Below are positions 34,894 to 44,806 of a DNA stretch of 64,000 bases, in pieces; the stretch's first letter is position 1, and each line of letters opens with the position of its first letter. Origin of the DNA: Deltaproteobacteria bacterium (GTDB lineage: Bacteria; Desulfobacterota; GWC2-55-46); the NCBI GenBank assembly GCA_019912665.1, contig JAIOIE010000021.1:323679-387678 (forward strand), given 5' to 3'. Below the pieces are notes generated by a model, which was not told the origin of the DNA, searched no databases, and was given only the letters and a program-made list of their open reading frames with translations. Both the position numbers and the translations under genes were made by a program.

Positions 34894-35034
34894 CTATGGA
34901 AAAAGGGGGTTGATCGTCTCTTTTCTCAAGCCAGGATAAAGCCTTTCCATTCCCAATTTTGAAAAAAGCACACCGTTCCTTTCAGTAATTCTGAGAAATA
35001 TGGAGACTATGCATTTAGTATCAGTCATTTCAAA
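34894..35034. other. spacer upstream of the Pho box
   Basis: Together with the Pho box and repeat C2 this is a gene-free stretch of about 600 bases between pstS and the porin gene. Nothing else is recognised here; open frames are short. Confidence 0.3.
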
Positions 35035-35345
35035 AAAACCATTTAACGCGCTGCCGCGCTTTTTTGGCATAAGGCTCCGCTCTCATTCCGCCTCCATCCT
35101 CCGGCTCGGCCCTTATGTCGCTCGGCCTTGGGCCTCGCTCCTGCTGCCCCGCCTCGCCCGCCCTTCCCCCATCCCTATGTTCGCTCCACCTTATGCCCGG
35201 GTTGTTTCTAAAAAACAATAGGAGGAGTGTTAACGGGTCGGGGCAGCCAAGAGCGAAGCGACTTTGGGGGCCCGTTCACGAGGAAGGGGAGGGGGCTAGC
35301 GCGAGCCCCTCGAACCCGCGCGAAAGCGCGGAAAAGGCCTTTTGT
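35035..35345. repeat. type C repeat element, copy C2
   Basis: Homologous to C1 along most of its length: ACGCGCTGCCGCGCTTTTTT then GGCATAAGGCTCCGCT, CGCCTCCATCCTCC, CGCCCTTCCCCCAT, GAGCGAAGCGACTT then GGGGGCCCGTTCACG, and GCGCGAAAGCGCGGAAAAGG. It lacks about 70 bases present in the middle of C1. Ends are inverted relative to each other. It separates the pst operon from the porin gene. Confidence 0.8.
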
Positions 35346-35416
35346 TATACTACCGAAAGCGCTGTGGGCGCAAAAGGCATTGGGGGGTGCGCGAAGCGCA
35401 CCTCCCGCTAATCAAG

Positions 35417-36586
35417 CTAGAAATATAACTGCCCCTGTATCTGCAGTATGTCCCTTGACTTGTCGTTGGGAAGCGCGCCGCTCGCATTGGACTCGAACCG
35501 GGTATGCGCCCAGTTTGCCTGCACCTTCAAGCTGTGCCCCTTGCCGTACCAGTTGGCTCCCAGGGTCAGGGTCCGCTCTTTCATGTCAGCGGCCTTGGCA
35601 TTTTCGTCAAAGACCTCGTACCTGGCCGCGGGCTCGATATTGAGCCCCTCGATGAAATATCCGCCCTGCAGGAACCAGCCTTCGGGCCTGGTCTCTCCGA
35701 AGGCGCTCGAGTCCACTTCCCAGGAAATATATTCGGCGCTCGCGGTAAGGCCCTGGAGGTGCGTCGATACATCTACTCCCCAGAGGGTCCTGTCCTCCCC
35801 GCCGCCGGTCGCGTAATCTATGTCGTTCTGCACTGCGAGGCTCACGCCGGCGGTTATGTGCTGCCCCTTGCCAAGATACGAGCCTTGCTTTTTGGTCTCT
35901 ACCCAGCCGGTGGGCGATATCTCGACCCTGGTTGCAAGAAAGGGCGCGGCCTTGTAGACAGTCGCTCCTGTCCGTATCGTCTCCCCGTTCTGCCACCCGT
36001 CTGCCACGGCAACCTCATAGCCGATAGCCCCCTCAAGGAGCTTCCCGTATACGGCGGCCTTGGGCTGGTAATAGGCGTTGCTCGCGCCGAAAACGTCCCT
36101 CGACGCATCGACAGAGGCCGGACGCTCGATGAAAAGTAGGGTCGAGCTTGATATAAGCTCTTCCCTCGAGTACGGGAGCTTCTCCTTTCCGAACATGAAG
36201 GAATAGGCCTCGTCCGGGGTAAGGGCGACATAGGCGTACTTGAGGGAAACCTTGTTGTTATTCCCGGCCTTGTCCCACTTGTCGGCGTCAAATGTCACGT
36301 TGTACTTTATCTTTTTCGATACGAGGTTGCCGCCCATCTCCAGGCGCGCCCTCCTGAAATACATGTCGCTCTCGGTCGCGTATGAGTCATTACCGGTGCT
36401 CGTAATTATGTCCCCGAAGTCGAACCTCGGCTGGAGCCTCACCCGTATCGTGAGGTCGCTCTCGCCCTGGGTCAATGTGATCCCTTTAGTCTCCTCGCCG
36501 AAGGCGAACTCGGCGGCTCCTGCGGTCGCGGCCCCAGCCACCCCGGCCATTGCGGCAAGGACAATCAACAGAGCTTTTCTCTTCAT
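35417..36586 (-). CDS. phosphate-selective porin (OprP/OprO family)
   Basis: A 389-residue outer-membrane beta barrel. A signal peptide (KALLIVLAAMAGVAGAATAG) is followed by the family's early motif RLQPRFDFGDI, RRARLEMGGNLVSKKIKYNV and KEKLPYSREELISSSTLLFI, then amphipathic strands ending in the C-terminal Phe (LQIQGQLYF) used for barrel assembly. Porins of this family pass phosphate or polyphosphate into the periplasm, fitting the adjacent pst operon. A clear Pho box of its own was not found. Confidence 0.9.
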   Translation of the reverse strand: MKRKALLIVLAAMAGVAGAATAGAAEFAFGEETKGITLTQGESDLTIRVRLQPRFDFGDIITSTGNDSYATESDMYFRRARLEMGGNLVSKKIKYNVTFDADKWDKAGNNNKVSLKYAYVALTPDEAYSFMFGKEKLPYSREELISSSTLLFIERPASVDASRDVFGASNAYYQPKAAVYGKLLEGAIGYEVAVADGWQNGETIRTGATVYKAAPFLATRVEISPTGWVETKKQGSYLGKGQHITAGVSLAVQNDIDYATGGGEDRTLWGVDVSTHLQGLTASAEYISWEVDSSAFGETRPEGWFLQGGYFIEGLNIEPAARYEVFDENAKAADMKERTLTLGANWYGKGHSLKVQANWAHTRFESNASGALPNDKSRDILQIQGQLYF

Positions 36587-36733
36587 TCACAAACCTCCTT
36601 TTTCCGGATGCTTTTTAAGCCGCATGCTGACCCGCAGCCGTTTACAGCCGTATGCCGGCCGCCAGGTTACGATCAAATGAAACGTTCCGCATTATATTAT
36701 GCCATTCTACTTTGGAAAAGGACTAAATTGGCG

Positions 36734-36763
36734 TTGACACGCGTTCAACCCTTCGGGTAGGAT
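36734..36763 (+). promoter_or_regulatory. sigma70-type promoter for hemL
   Basis: TTGACA, 18-base spacer, TAGGAT, ending about 45 bases before the hemL ATG, which itself follows AGGAGAG. Confidence 0.5.
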
Positions 36764-36808
36764 ATAAGGCCGAAGAACCCTGAAAAATCAGGCTAAAAGG
36801 AGAGAGCG

Positions 36809-38092
36809 ATGGGCACGAAAAAGTCCGCTCAGGTCTTAAGGAAAGCAGTGAAGCTCATCCCCGGCGGGGTGAACAGCCCCGTGCGCGCGTTCAAGGCCGT
36901 GGGCGGGGGGCCCGTTTTCATCTCCAGGGCAAAAGGCTCGAGAATATACGATATAGACGGGAACGAGTACGTCGACTACATAGGTTCGTGGGGGCCCATG
37001 ATACTCGGGCACGCCCACCCGAAGGTCTCGCAGGCCATAAAGAAGGCGGTGGACCGGGGCACGAGCTACGGCGCGCCGACCCCGCTTGAGGTCACCTTGG
37101 CGGAGATGACGCGGAAGGCTTTCCCCTCCATGGAGATGGTACGGTTCGTAAGCTCCGGGACAGAGGCCACTATGAGCGCCATCCGCCTTGCCAGGGCCCA
37201 CACGGGACGGGACGGGATCATAAAGTTCGAGGGCTGCTATCACGGCCATGCCGACAGCCTCCTCGTAAAGGCAGGCTCGGGCGCCGCGACCCTGGGCGTG
37301 CCGGACAGCCCCGGGGTCGTAGCCGACCTCGCCAAGCACACCTATAACGCCACCTACAACGACCTCGGCTCGGTGAAGGCGGTCTTCGAGAAGGCTCCCA
37401 AGGGCATAGCCTGCGTCATTGTCGAGGGCGTTCCCGGCAACATGGGGGTCGTGCTCCCCAAGGAAGGCTTCCTCTCGGGCCTTAAGGCGCTCTGTAAAAA
37501 ATACGGCGCCCTACTTATAATGGACGAGGTCATGAGCGGCTTCAGGCTCTGCTACGGCGGGGCGCAGAAGGTATACTCTATCGATCCCGACCTTACCTGC
37601 CTGGGCAAGGTCATAGGCGGCGGCCTCCCTGTCGGCGCTTTCGGAGGCAAGAGGGCCATAATGGAGAAGCTTTCGCCTTCAGGCCCGGTCTACCAGGCGG
37701 GGACCCTCTCGGGTAACCCGCTGGCCATGACCGCCGGGATAGAGACTCTTAAGCTCCTCCAGGGAAGAGGCGTCTACGACAAGCTCTACAAATCCACCAA
37801 TTATCTCGCCGATGGGCTCGGTGAAATAGCGAAGAGGCGCGGGGTGCCGGTGCATACGGCGGTAGCAGGGTCCATGTTTACGCTCTTTTTCTCGGAAAAG
37901 CCCGTCACGAACTGGCTGGACGCCAAAGGCTCGGATACCGCGAGGTTCGGGAAGTACTTCACGCGGATGCTCAAGAGCGGGATATACCTTCCGCCCTCCC
38001 AGTTCGAGGCCGTATTCGTCGGCCTCTCCCATACCAGGGCAGACCTTGACAAGACCCTGGAGGCCGCTGAAAGGGCCTTCAAGGGACTGTAA
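36809..38092 (+). CDS. hemL: glutamate-1-semialdehyde 2,1-aminomutase
   Basis: HemL makes 5-aminolevulinate by the C5 pathway of haem and corrin synthesis, needed for the cytochromes encoded nearby. The 427-residue class-III aminotransferase fold shows [75 protein letters not shown] and the PLP lysine in [16 protein letters not shown] (about residue 270). Monocistronic, ended by a terminator shared with a convergent gene. Confidence 0.97.
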   Translation: MGTKKSAQVLRKAVKLIPGGVNSPVRAFKAVGGGPVFISRAKGSRIYDIDGNEYVDYIGSWGPMILGHAHPKVSQAIKKAVDRGTSYGAPTPLEVTLAEMTRKAFPSMEMVRFVSSGTEATMSAIRLARAHTGRDGIIKFEGCYHGHADSLLVKAGSGAATLGVPDSPGVVADLAKHTYNATYNDLGSVKAVFEKAPKGIACVIVEGVPGNMGVVLPKEGFLSGLKALCKKYGALLIMDEVMSGFRLCYGGAQKVYSIDPDLTCLGKVIGGGLPVGAFGGKRAIMEKLSPSGPVYQAGTLSGNPLAMTAGIETLKLLQGRGVYDKLYKSTNYLADGLGEIAKRRGVPVHTAVAGSMFTLFFSEKPVTNWLDAKGSDTARFGKYFTRMLKSGIYLPPSQFEAVFVGLSHTRADLDKTLEAAERAFKGL

Positions 38093-38112
38093 TCAACCGT
38101 AATCAATAGGGA

Positions 38113-38149
38113 AAGAGCCCCGCCGGAAACGGCGGGGCTCTTCTGTTTT
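38113..38149 (+). terminator. intrinsic terminator after hemL
   Basis: AAGAGCCCCGCC-GGAAAC-GGCGGGGCTCTT followed by CTGTTTT. It lies between convergent hemL and the glycosyltransferase gene and could work for both strands. Confidence 0.85.
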
Positions 38150-38178
38150 AGGCCTGGAAAGTATCCACGGGGAAACGA

Positions 38179-38967
38179 CTACCGGAACTGGGGCTGTATC
38201 TTTTGCGAGGCGAGCTTTTTACCTTTGTTATCGAAGATCCCGTAGCTTTTAAGCCCGAGCTTCTGGAGCCTGAACTTCAATGCAGTGCCGAGGACGCCGA
38301 AGCCGTATATGACGCTCCTCCTGAAATTGATGGATGAGGCCTCCTTGAAATACTTGGTCGGGCAGCTTATCTCGCCTATACGGAAGCCGAACCAGACCGA
38401 TTGCGCGAGCATCTGGTTGTCGAAGACGAAATCGTCGGAGTTCTCCTCAAGCGGAAGGGTCTCCAGCACCTTCCTTGAGAAGGCCCTGTAGCCCGTGTGG
38501 TACTCGGAGAGTTTTTCGCTGAGGAGTATGTTCTCGATAAGGGTTAGGAACCTGTTCGCGATGTATTTGTAGACCGGCATCCCGCCCTTCAAGGCCCCGG
38601 TGCCCAGGATGCGCGAAGCGAGCACAAGGTCATACTCGCCCGAGGCTATCATCGAGGCCATCGCGGTTATGAGCTTCGGGGTGTACTGGTAGTCCGGGTG
38701 CACCATTACGACTATGTCGGCGTTGAGCGCCATAGCCTGCGCATAGCAGGTCTTCTGGTTTCCGCCGTAGCCCTTGTTCTTGTCGTGCACGAATACATTT
38801 CTTATGCCGAGTTTCCGCGCGACCTCGACCGTATTGTCGCCAGAGCAGTCGTCCACCAGCACGACCTCGTCCACGATGTCCAGCGGGATTTCTCTATAGG
38901 TCTTTTCGAGGGTCTTTCCTGCGTGGTAGGCCGGAAGGACTACGGCTATTTTTTTTCCAAGCAGCAT
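38179..38967 (-). CDS. family 2 glycosyltransferase (DPM1/dolichol-phosphate-sugar synthase-like)
   Basis: A 262-residue GT-A fold transferase, probably making a polyprenyl-phosphate sugar. It shows [20 protein letters not shown], the DXD-like [12 protein letters not shown] near 37, [15 protein letters not shown] near 90 and [20 protein letters not shown] near 156. The family usually works on lipid carriers for surface glycans. Start uncertain: 38967 (MLLGKK) fits family N-termini; a GTG at 39000 is the alternative and neither has a clear SD. Confidence 0.85.
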   Translation of the reverse strand: MLLGKKIAVVLPAYHAGKTLEKTYREIPLDIVDEVVLVDDCSGDNTVEVARKLGIRNVFVHDKNKGYGGNQKTCYAQAMALNADIVVMVHPDYQYTPKLITAMASMIASGEYDLVLASRILGTGALKGGMPVYKYIANRFLTLIENILLSEKLSEYHTGYRAFSRKVLETLPLEENSDDFVFDNQMLAQSVWFGFRIGEISCPTKYFKEASSINFRRSVIYGFGVLGTALKFRLQKLGLKSYGIFDNKGKKLASQKIQPQFR

Positions 38968-39065
38968 AGGGAAAGGGTCCGTTAAACGGAATAGGTGCAC
39001 GGGGATTATCTCAAAAAGGATTGCGGGGTGTCAACCGAAAAGGAGGCGCACGATTCTCAAACGTT

Positions 39066-39094
39066 TTGACTTTGCTTGTCTTTTCAGGGATAAT
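39066..39094 (+). promoter_or_regulatory. sigma70-type promoter for the membrane-TPR genes
   Basis: TTGACT, 17-base spacer, GATAAT, about 70 bases before the first membrane-TPR gene and divergent from the GT2 gene. Confidence 0.5.
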
Positions 39095-39164
39095 ATCGCG
39101 GCGTTCGCTTTTTTGGAAAACCGCTCATCTTCGTGTTTTAATTTAAGCCCGGTCCTGGTCCCTC

Positions 39165-41267
39165 ATGAAAAAAAGCCCTTTCCTTCCAGCAGCCGTTATC
39201 GCGGCACTGACCTTCGCCGCGTATGTCCCTTCCCTCTGGAACGGATTCGTCAACTGGGACGACCCTTACTACGTCTTCAAGAACCCTTATATCCTTGCGA
39301 TTGAGTCCGGCTGGACGGGCGGCATTTCAGCATGGCTCGATCTTCTTACGAGCTCGACTGGCGGCAACTGGCACCCCCTGACCATGTCCTCCCTCGCTAT
39401 CGATTACCTGGTCTGGGGACGAAACCCCTTCGGCTTCCACCTGACCAACTCGATATTCCATGCCCTGAACACGTTCCTTGCCGGGGCGCTCTCGTTCAGG
39501 ATCGCAATCGCCGCCCGCAAGGACTTAAGCCAAAGGCCCGTATTTCTCCTCGTGGGCATTCCGGCCCTCCTGTTCGGGCTTCATCCCATGCACGTCGAGT
39601 CCGTCGCATGGGTCTCGGAAAGAAAGGACGTCCTCTCGGTCTTTTTCATCCTCCTTACATTTCTTATGTATTTCAGGTACTCGGAAAGGCGTCTTAAGCG
39701 CCATTACGCCCTGAGCATTGTGTTTTTCATCCTGGCGCTCCTCAGTAAGCCCATGGCGGTGACAGTGCCTTTAGCGCTCCTTATAATCGACTATTATCCT
39801 TTGAGACGCCTTGCAGGCCCGGGGCTAAGGCGGGCCCTTATTGAGAAGGTACCCTTCCTGGTGCTTAGCGCTTTGCTAGGGGTCGTGACCATGCTGACCC
39901 AGAAGACCGTAGGCGCGGTAATATCCATGGGCTTTGCCGCGAAGCTCGCCATAGCATCAAGGGCGGTCGTCTTCTATCTTTACAAGCTCATCATCCCCAT
40001 CGGGCTCGCACCGGTCTACCCCGTGGACTTCAGCGCCGGGCCCCTTACAATCATCGTATATGGCTTAATAGCCGCCTTCATTACGGGCGTCTGCATCTAT
40101 CTCCTCAGGTTCAGCAGGGCCCCGCTCGCGGCCTGGCTATTCTATCTCGTAACGCTCGCCCCGGTCTCCGGCATCATAAAGGCCGGGGAGCAGGCGGCCG
40201 CCGACAGGTACACCTATCTCCCGACCCTGGGGCTATTTTTCCTCCTCGGCGGGGTCTTGTCTCTTTTGGCCGGGAGGGGAAGAAGGCTTGAGGCGCCGTT
40301 CACGGCAGGGGCGCTGGCCCTCCTGGCGCTCCTCGGATACGGGACCATCAGCCAGGCGGCGATATGGAAGGACTCTCTCTCCCTCTGGTCCCGCCAGGTA
40401 GAGCTCTATCCGGACCACTTTTTCGGTTACAACAAGAGGGGGGTCACATACAAGGACCTCGGCATGAACAAGGAATCGCTTGCAGACCTGGACGAGGCCG
40501 TGAGGCTCGCGCCAGGGGTGTCTTTCATCTACAGCCACAGGGCCCACACCAGGATCGCGATGAACGACTACCGGGGCGCTATCGAGGATTTCTCAATTGC
40601 AATCGATACAAACCCGAAGTACTCGGAGGCGTATATCGCGAGGGGGACCGCCTACTCGGAAGTCGGGATGGCAGGCCCCGCGCTTTCCGATTTTAGCGAG
40701 GCGCTCAGGCTTGACCCGAAGGCCGCGCCGGCCTATTTCGGCAGAGCGCGCGCAAAGACCCATATGGGCGACCTCCGCGGGGCCGTCGAGGACTTTTCAG
40801 CCGCGATAAACATTGACAGGCGCTATACGGACGCTTATATCATGCGGGGGATAGCGCACGCGGAGCTCGGCCTTATGGACGCAGCGATTGCCGATTTCAA
40901 TGCGGCGATAAGGTCCAACCCGAAGGAGCCCAAAGGATATTCAAACAAGGCGCGCGCCCTGGCCCTCATGGGCAGGCACCAGGAGGCCGTAAAGACCCTT
41001 ACCGCCTTGATAGATCTCGGCCCAGATAACGGAATCGCGTACTCAAGGAGGGGTGAGGCCCACGCAGCGACCGGCGAATACGGCCAAGCCATTGCGGATT
41101 TTAAACAGGCGCTTCTGCTCAAGCCGGATGATGCGCGCACGCACCTTAACCTGGGGCTCGCGTACAATAAGGCCGGGGACCCGGCCGAAGCCTCCGTGCA
41201 TTTCAAGGCCGCCGCGGGGCTCGGCCTTTCCGAAGCGCTTACCCATATCCGTGAAGAGGCGCGTTGA
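39165..41267 (+). CDS. multi-spanning membrane protein with C-terminal TPR domain (TMTC-like)
   Basis: A 700-residue protein. Residues 1-400 contain about ten transmembrane helices with NGFVNWDDPYYVFKNPYI in the first loop and HPMHVESVAWVSERKDVLSV near 145, a pattern shared with GT-C O-mannosyltransferase-like (TMTC) proteins. Residues 425-690 form about eight tetratricopeptide repeats (for example AYIMRGIAHAELGLMDAAIA). A role in glycosylation of envelope proteins is inferred from the family. The next gene is a shorter paralogue, 24 bases downstream. Confidence 0.85.
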   Translation: MKKSPFLPAAVIAALTFAAYVPSLWNGFVNWDDPYYVFKNPYILAIESGWTGGISAWLDLLTSSTGGNWHPLTMSSLAIDYLVWGRNPFGFHLTNSIFHALNTFLAGALSFRIAIAARKDLSQRPVFLLVGIPALLFGLHPMHVESVAWVSERKDVLSVFFILLTFLMYFRYSERRLKRHYALSIVFFILALLSKPMAVTVPLALLIIDYYPLRRLAGPGLRRALIEKVPFLVLSALLGVVTMLTQKTVGAVISMGFAAKLAIASRAVVFYLYKLIIPIGLAPVYPVDFSAGPLTIIVYGLIAAFITGVCIYLLRFSRAPLAAWLFYLVTLAPVSGIIKAGEQAAADRYTYLPTLGLFFLLGGVLSLLAGRGRRLEAPFTAGALALLALLGYGTISQAAIWKDSLSLWSRQVELYPDHFFGYNKRGVTYKDLGMNKESLADLDEAVRLAPGVSFIYSHRAHTRIAMNDYRGAIEDFSIAIDTNPKYSEAYIARGTAYSEVGMAGPALSDFSEALRLDPKAAPAYFGRARAKTHMGDLRGAVEDFSAAINIDRRYTDAYIMRGIAHAELGLMDAAIADFNAAIRSNPKEPKGYSNKARALALMGRHQEAVKTLTALIDLGPDNGIAYSRRGEAHAATGEYGQAIADFKQALLLKPDDARTHLNLGLAYNKAGDPAEASVHFKAAAGLGLSEALTHIREEAR

Positions 41268-41291
41268 ATTTTTTCCACAATCGAATGAGAG

Positions 41292-42872
41292 ATGAACAAT
41301 AAACGGAACACCCGGGTCCTGGCCGTTGCCGCGTTTTCTGCCCTGGCCGCATTCCTCGTCTATGCCCCGTCGCTCTGGCACGGGTTCGTAAACTGGGATG
41401 ATCCCGTATACGTCCTTGAGAACCCTTACATACGCTCGCTCGACGGCCCCTCTGTCCGGTTCATGCTCACCTCATTCTATTCGGCGAACTGGCATCCCCT
41501 TACCCTCTTTTCATACGCGCTCGACTACGCCATCTGGGGAAAGGACCCCTTCGGATACCATCTTACTAACAACGTCCTCCACGCCCTTAATACGGGCATT
41601 GCCGCGCTCCTGGCCTTCCGGGTCGCCTCGCTTGCGGGTATAAAAGCACCGCTGCTGGCGGCGGCCGTTACAGCCGCCCTTTTCGGCCTGCACCCGGTGC
41701 ACGTCGAATCGGTCGCATGGGTATCCGAAAGGAAGGACCTCCTCTGCGCGTTCTTCTTCCTCCTTGCGGCGCTCTCGTATCTACGCTACGCAACCGCCTC
41801 AAGCCGGGGCTGGTACCTGGCCTCGCTCGCGCTTTTTGCGCTTTCGCTTGCGAGCAAGCCCATGGCCGTTACCTTCCCTGTAGTGCTCCTGATACTCGAC
41901 CTCTTCCCCCTCGGTAGGCTCAAGGACAGGCCGGTCATGGCATTATTGGAAAAGGCCCCTTTCTTCGCCCTGAGCGCCGCATCTTCGGTCCTGACCCTCC
42001 TTGCGCAGCGCTCGGGAGGGGCGATTGTGCCTATCGAGATCTACCCGCTTTGGATGAGAATAGCCGGCGCGATACGCGCCCTGGGCTTCTATGTATTCAA
42101 GGCCGTATTCCCCTCCGGGCTTGCGCCCTTCTACCCCATGCCCGGAAGGAGCGAGGTCTTTGACGCATACTTCTATGGCGCGGCTGCGCTTATCGCGGCG
42201 ACAATCCTCATATCCATTATGAGCTTCAGGAGGTTCAGGGGCTTTTCAGCGGCATGGCTCTACTTCCTTGCAATGCTCATCCCTGTAATAGGCCTCGTGC
42301 AGGTCGGGAGCCAGGCCGCGGCCGACAGGTACACCTATCTCCCGCTTATCGGCCCGTTCATCCTGTCCGGGGCCGGGCTTTCTTTTCTCCTCGGGATTTT
42401 AAAGGCGAGGCGGGCCGCTTACAGCGCGGCATTGGCGGCTTGCGTCTGCGTTGCGATCGCGCTCGCCTCCCTTACCGTCCGGCAGGCGGGCTTCTGGCGC
42501 GATTCGCTTACCTTATGGGACAGGCAGCTTGAACTGTATCCGGGGAAGCTCGCGCACATCTATAATTTGAGGGGGCTTGCCTACGACGAGAAAAAGATGT
42601 TCAGGGAGGCTATTGCAGACTTCGACTATTCGATTGCCCTGAAACCTTCCTATGCATTTGCCTTCAACAACAGGGGGAACGCCTACAAGTCGCTCGGCGA
42701 GTTCGGCAATGCCATAGAAGATTTCAAGGCCGCGGCGCGCCTGGCCCCCGGATTGCCTGAGCCCTATATAAACCTCTCGGCGGCGTATTCGGAGATAGGC
42801 GAGATGGAGCTCGCATTCGCGGCCTCGAAAAGGGCGGGGGAGCTCGGCTGGGGAAGGCGCCAGGGGCGCTGA
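41292..42872 (+). CDS. membrane protein with short TPR domain, paralogue of the upstream gene
   Basis: A 526-residue paralogue of the preceding protein, matching it through HGFVNWDDPVYVLENPYI, HPVHVESVAWVSERKDLLCA, LASKPMAVTFPVVLLILDLF and QAAADRYTYLPLIGPFIL. It carries only about three TPR units (residues 415-515) where the neighbour has eight. The tandem arrangement and shared motifs indicate local duplication and divergence. msrB starts on the opposite strand just beyond its stop. Confidence 0.85.
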   Translation: MNNKRNTRVLAVAAFSALAAFLVYAPSLWHGFVNWDDPVYVLENPYIRSLDGPSVRFMLTSFYSANWHPLTLFSYALDYAIWGKDPFGYHLTNNVLHALNTGIAALLAFRVASLAGIKAPLLAAAVTAALFGLHPVHVESVAWVSERKDLLCAFFFLLAALSYLRYATASSRGWYLASLALFALSLASKPMAVTFPVVLLILDLFPLGRLKDRPVMALLEKAPFFALSAASSVLTLLAQRSGGAIVPIEIYPLWMRIAGAIRALGFYVFKAVFPSGLAPFYPMPGRSEVFDAYFYGAAALIAATILISIMSFRRFRGFSAAWLYFLAMLIPVIGLVQVGSQAAADRYTYLPLIGPFILSGAGLSFLLGILKARRAAYSAALAACVCVAIALASLTVRQAGFWRDSLTLWDRQLELYPGKLAHIYNLRGLAYDEKKMFREAIADFDYSIALKPSYAFAFNNRGNAYKSLGEFGNAIEDFKAAARLAPGLPEPYINLSAAYSEIGEMELAFAASKRAGELGWGRRQGR

Positions 42873-42873
42873 G

Positions 42874-43269
42874 TCACTTCTTCGGAACGAACTTGAGAGA
42901 CGCGGAGTTTACGCAGTACCTTTTCCCGGTCGGCTGCGGGCCGTCGTCGAAGACATGGCCCAGATGCGCGCCGCACCTCGGGCAGACCGCCTCGGTCCTC
43001 TCCATGAAGAAGCTTTTGTCCTCTTTCGTCTCGACCGCGTCCGGCGCGACCGGCTTTGTGAAGCTAGGCCACCCTGAGCCGGAATCGTACTTTGTATCAG
43101 AGCTGAAAAGCTCGAGCCCGCAGCAGACGCAGGTGTAGGTCCCCTTGTCCTTTTTGTTCAGGTACTCCCCTGTAAAGGGCTTCTCAGTGCCCTTTTTGCG
43201 GGTAATCCTGTACTCCTCGGGCGTAAGCTCCTCTTTCCACTCCTCGTCGCTCTTCTTTATCTTCTCCAT
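42874..43269 (-). CDS. msrB: peptide-methionine (R)-S-oxide reductase
   Basis: MsrB reduces methionine-R-sulfoxide in proteins. The 131-residue protein has both zinc CxxC pairs (CVCC near 48 and CPRC near 97), [11 protein letters not shown] near 66 and the catalytic Cys in [12 protein letters not shown] near the C-terminus. No signal peptide, so cytoplasmic. It is convergent with the membrane-TPR gene. Confidence 0.96.
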   Translation of the reverse strand: MEKIKKSDEEWKEELTPEEYRITRKKGTEKPFTGEYLNKKDKGTYTCVCCGLELFSSDTKYDSGSGWPSFTKPVAPDAVETKEDKSFFMERTEAVCPRCGAHLGHVFDDGPQPTGKRYCVNSASLKFVPKK

Positions 43270-43329
43270 GCTACTATTCTTTTCCTTTTGAGGCCTGGTG
43301 TCAAGGGGGGGCAGCCGCGCATTGCAGTG

Positions 43330-43349
43330 CCTTACAATTTATTGTAAGG
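43330..43349. repeat. perfect inverted repeat at the left edge of the AT-rich insert
   Basis: CCTTACAA-TTTA-TTGTAAGG, eight-base arms with four-base loop. It marks the point where base composition changes from GC-rich to AT-rich. Could be a regulatory operator, weak terminator or boundary sequence. Confidence 0.5.
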
Positions 43350-43444
43350 GGCCGTGAAAAATAGATTGTTCTTATAACCTCATTTGTAGTTGTGATACAT
43401 TGATTTGAGACAATTCAGTAATAAACAAAGGAGCGAATCATATC

Positions 43445-44623
43445 ATGCGTTCAGTTCCTGCAATCATGGTAAGTTCTACATTCTATGACTTGCGCCAAAT
43501 AAGAAGTGCTTTGTCTTCTTTTCTTATGAACGATTTAGGATATATTCCGCTCTTATCTGAACTCCCCTCATTCCCAGTCAATCCGGATTTGGATACAGTT
43601 GAAAATTGTCGTTCTAGAGTTGAAAAAGAAGCTGATATTTTGGTGCTAATTATCGGAGGCAGGTATGGCGCAGTTGATACCGGAACGGAAAAATCAATTA
43701 CAAATCTTGAGTTTATTACTGCAAGACAGAAAGGGATTCCAATTTATGTTTTTGTAGAGAAAGGGATCTTATCCATTTTAGAAGTGTGGAGAAATAATCC
43801 AGATGGAAATTTCACTGGTATTGTGGATACTCCAAGGTTATTTGAGTTTGTTGATTATGTAAGAAGTCAAGAACGTGTATGGACATTTTCTTTTGAATCT
43901 GCACAGGATATTATTACAGTTTTGCGCATTCAATTAGCTCATTTATTTTATGATTCCTTATCATTAAGATTTAGAATAGGTGGCATTGAGCTTCCACCTT
44001 ATCTGGAAAAATTAAGAAGAAAAACATTGAAAATTTTTTTTGAAAAAGCCCCTTATTGGGAATATTTTTTATTCTTTCACTGCTGGATAGAAGAGATTGA
44101 AAACCGAATAGATAAAATCAGAGAACATGAAGCGCGTTTAAAAACCGAACCTGCGGAATTCGTCTCGTCCATGAATGCACACGATTGGATAACGACACGG
44201 CTACATGAATTAACTGGATTTATAGACTCAGCGAACCACTTACTGAATATTTCAACTACAGACGCGATTGGCAAACCTGGAGAACAAGGAAATGCTGAAA
44301 AAATTGTCTGGGTCTCTCGAATGCTAGCACTGATATTTGAAAATATTCTAAAATGGGCAAGTCACATCAGATGCGCCAATGTTCAAGAACCATTTACCAT
44401 CTTAAAAAATGATATGGCGCTCTTTGTAGACGATATAATTCTGCAATTCCAGACTTTCCCTAAAGAAAGTCTAAAGAAAATCGAGGATGCTCTACGTTCA
44501 AAATCTGCGGATTCAGTAGTTTTGAATTTAACTATGGCATTCAAATTATCAAATTTAGAAGCATACTTTAAGTCTTTAGAAGACATCAATAGAAAATTTA
44601 GTTCTGATTTGCCTTTTGAATGA
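43445..44623 (+). CDS. DUF4062-domain protein in an AT-rich insert
   Basis: A 392-residue soluble protein. The first 100 residues form a DUF4062 domain: IMVSSTFYDLRQIRSALSSF, then LDTVENCRSRVEKEADILVL and IIGGRYGAVDTGTEKSITNL. This Rossmann/TIR-like fold often sits at the N-terminus of STAND-type NTPases and putative defence proteins. The remaining 290 residues are mainly helical with no motif I recognise (no P-loop, no nuclease site). AAGGAG precedes the ATG by ten bases. Codon usage (GAA, AAA, ATT, TTT) is AT-rich, unlike every neighbour, pointing to horizontal acquisition. Confidence 0.8.
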   Translation: MRSVPAIMVSSTFYDLRQIRSALSSFLMNDLGYIPLLSELPSFPVNPDLDTVENCRSRVEKEADILVLIIGGRYGAVDTGTEKSITNLEFITARQKGIPIYVFVEKGILSILEVWRNNPDGNFTGIVDTPRLFEFVDYVRSQERVWTFSFESAQDIITVLRIQLAHLFYDSLSLRFRIGGIELPPYLEKLRRKTLKIFFEKAPYWEYFLFFHCWIEEIENRIDKIREHEARLKTEPAEFVSSMNAHDWITTRLHELTGFIDSANHLLNISTTDAIGKPGEQGNAEKIVWVSRMLALIFENILKWASHIRCANVQEPFTILKNDMALFVDDIILQFQTFPKESLKKIEDALRSKSADSVVLNLTMAFKLSNLEAYFKSLEDINRKFSSDLPFE

Positions 44624-44806
44624 ACTTTTTTAATTCAATACGTCCACGAACAGATCACCTTCAACCTGTATATTTGACAATCTCCCTTCGGGTATGCAAG
44701 AATGAATTTACCTGGGCAGGGGCCGGAAGCTGCCGGCCTTGAAGTCATCTCCGAAACTCATCCCCTGAAAAAATCATAATATCGTTCCGATTCCCTCCGG
44801 GGCCTT

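Noticed and set aside
36587-36733. Pho box upstream of the phosphate porin
   Set aside because: Only a single CTGTAAAC-like unit is present without a clear 11-bp repeat, so it was not listed as a site.
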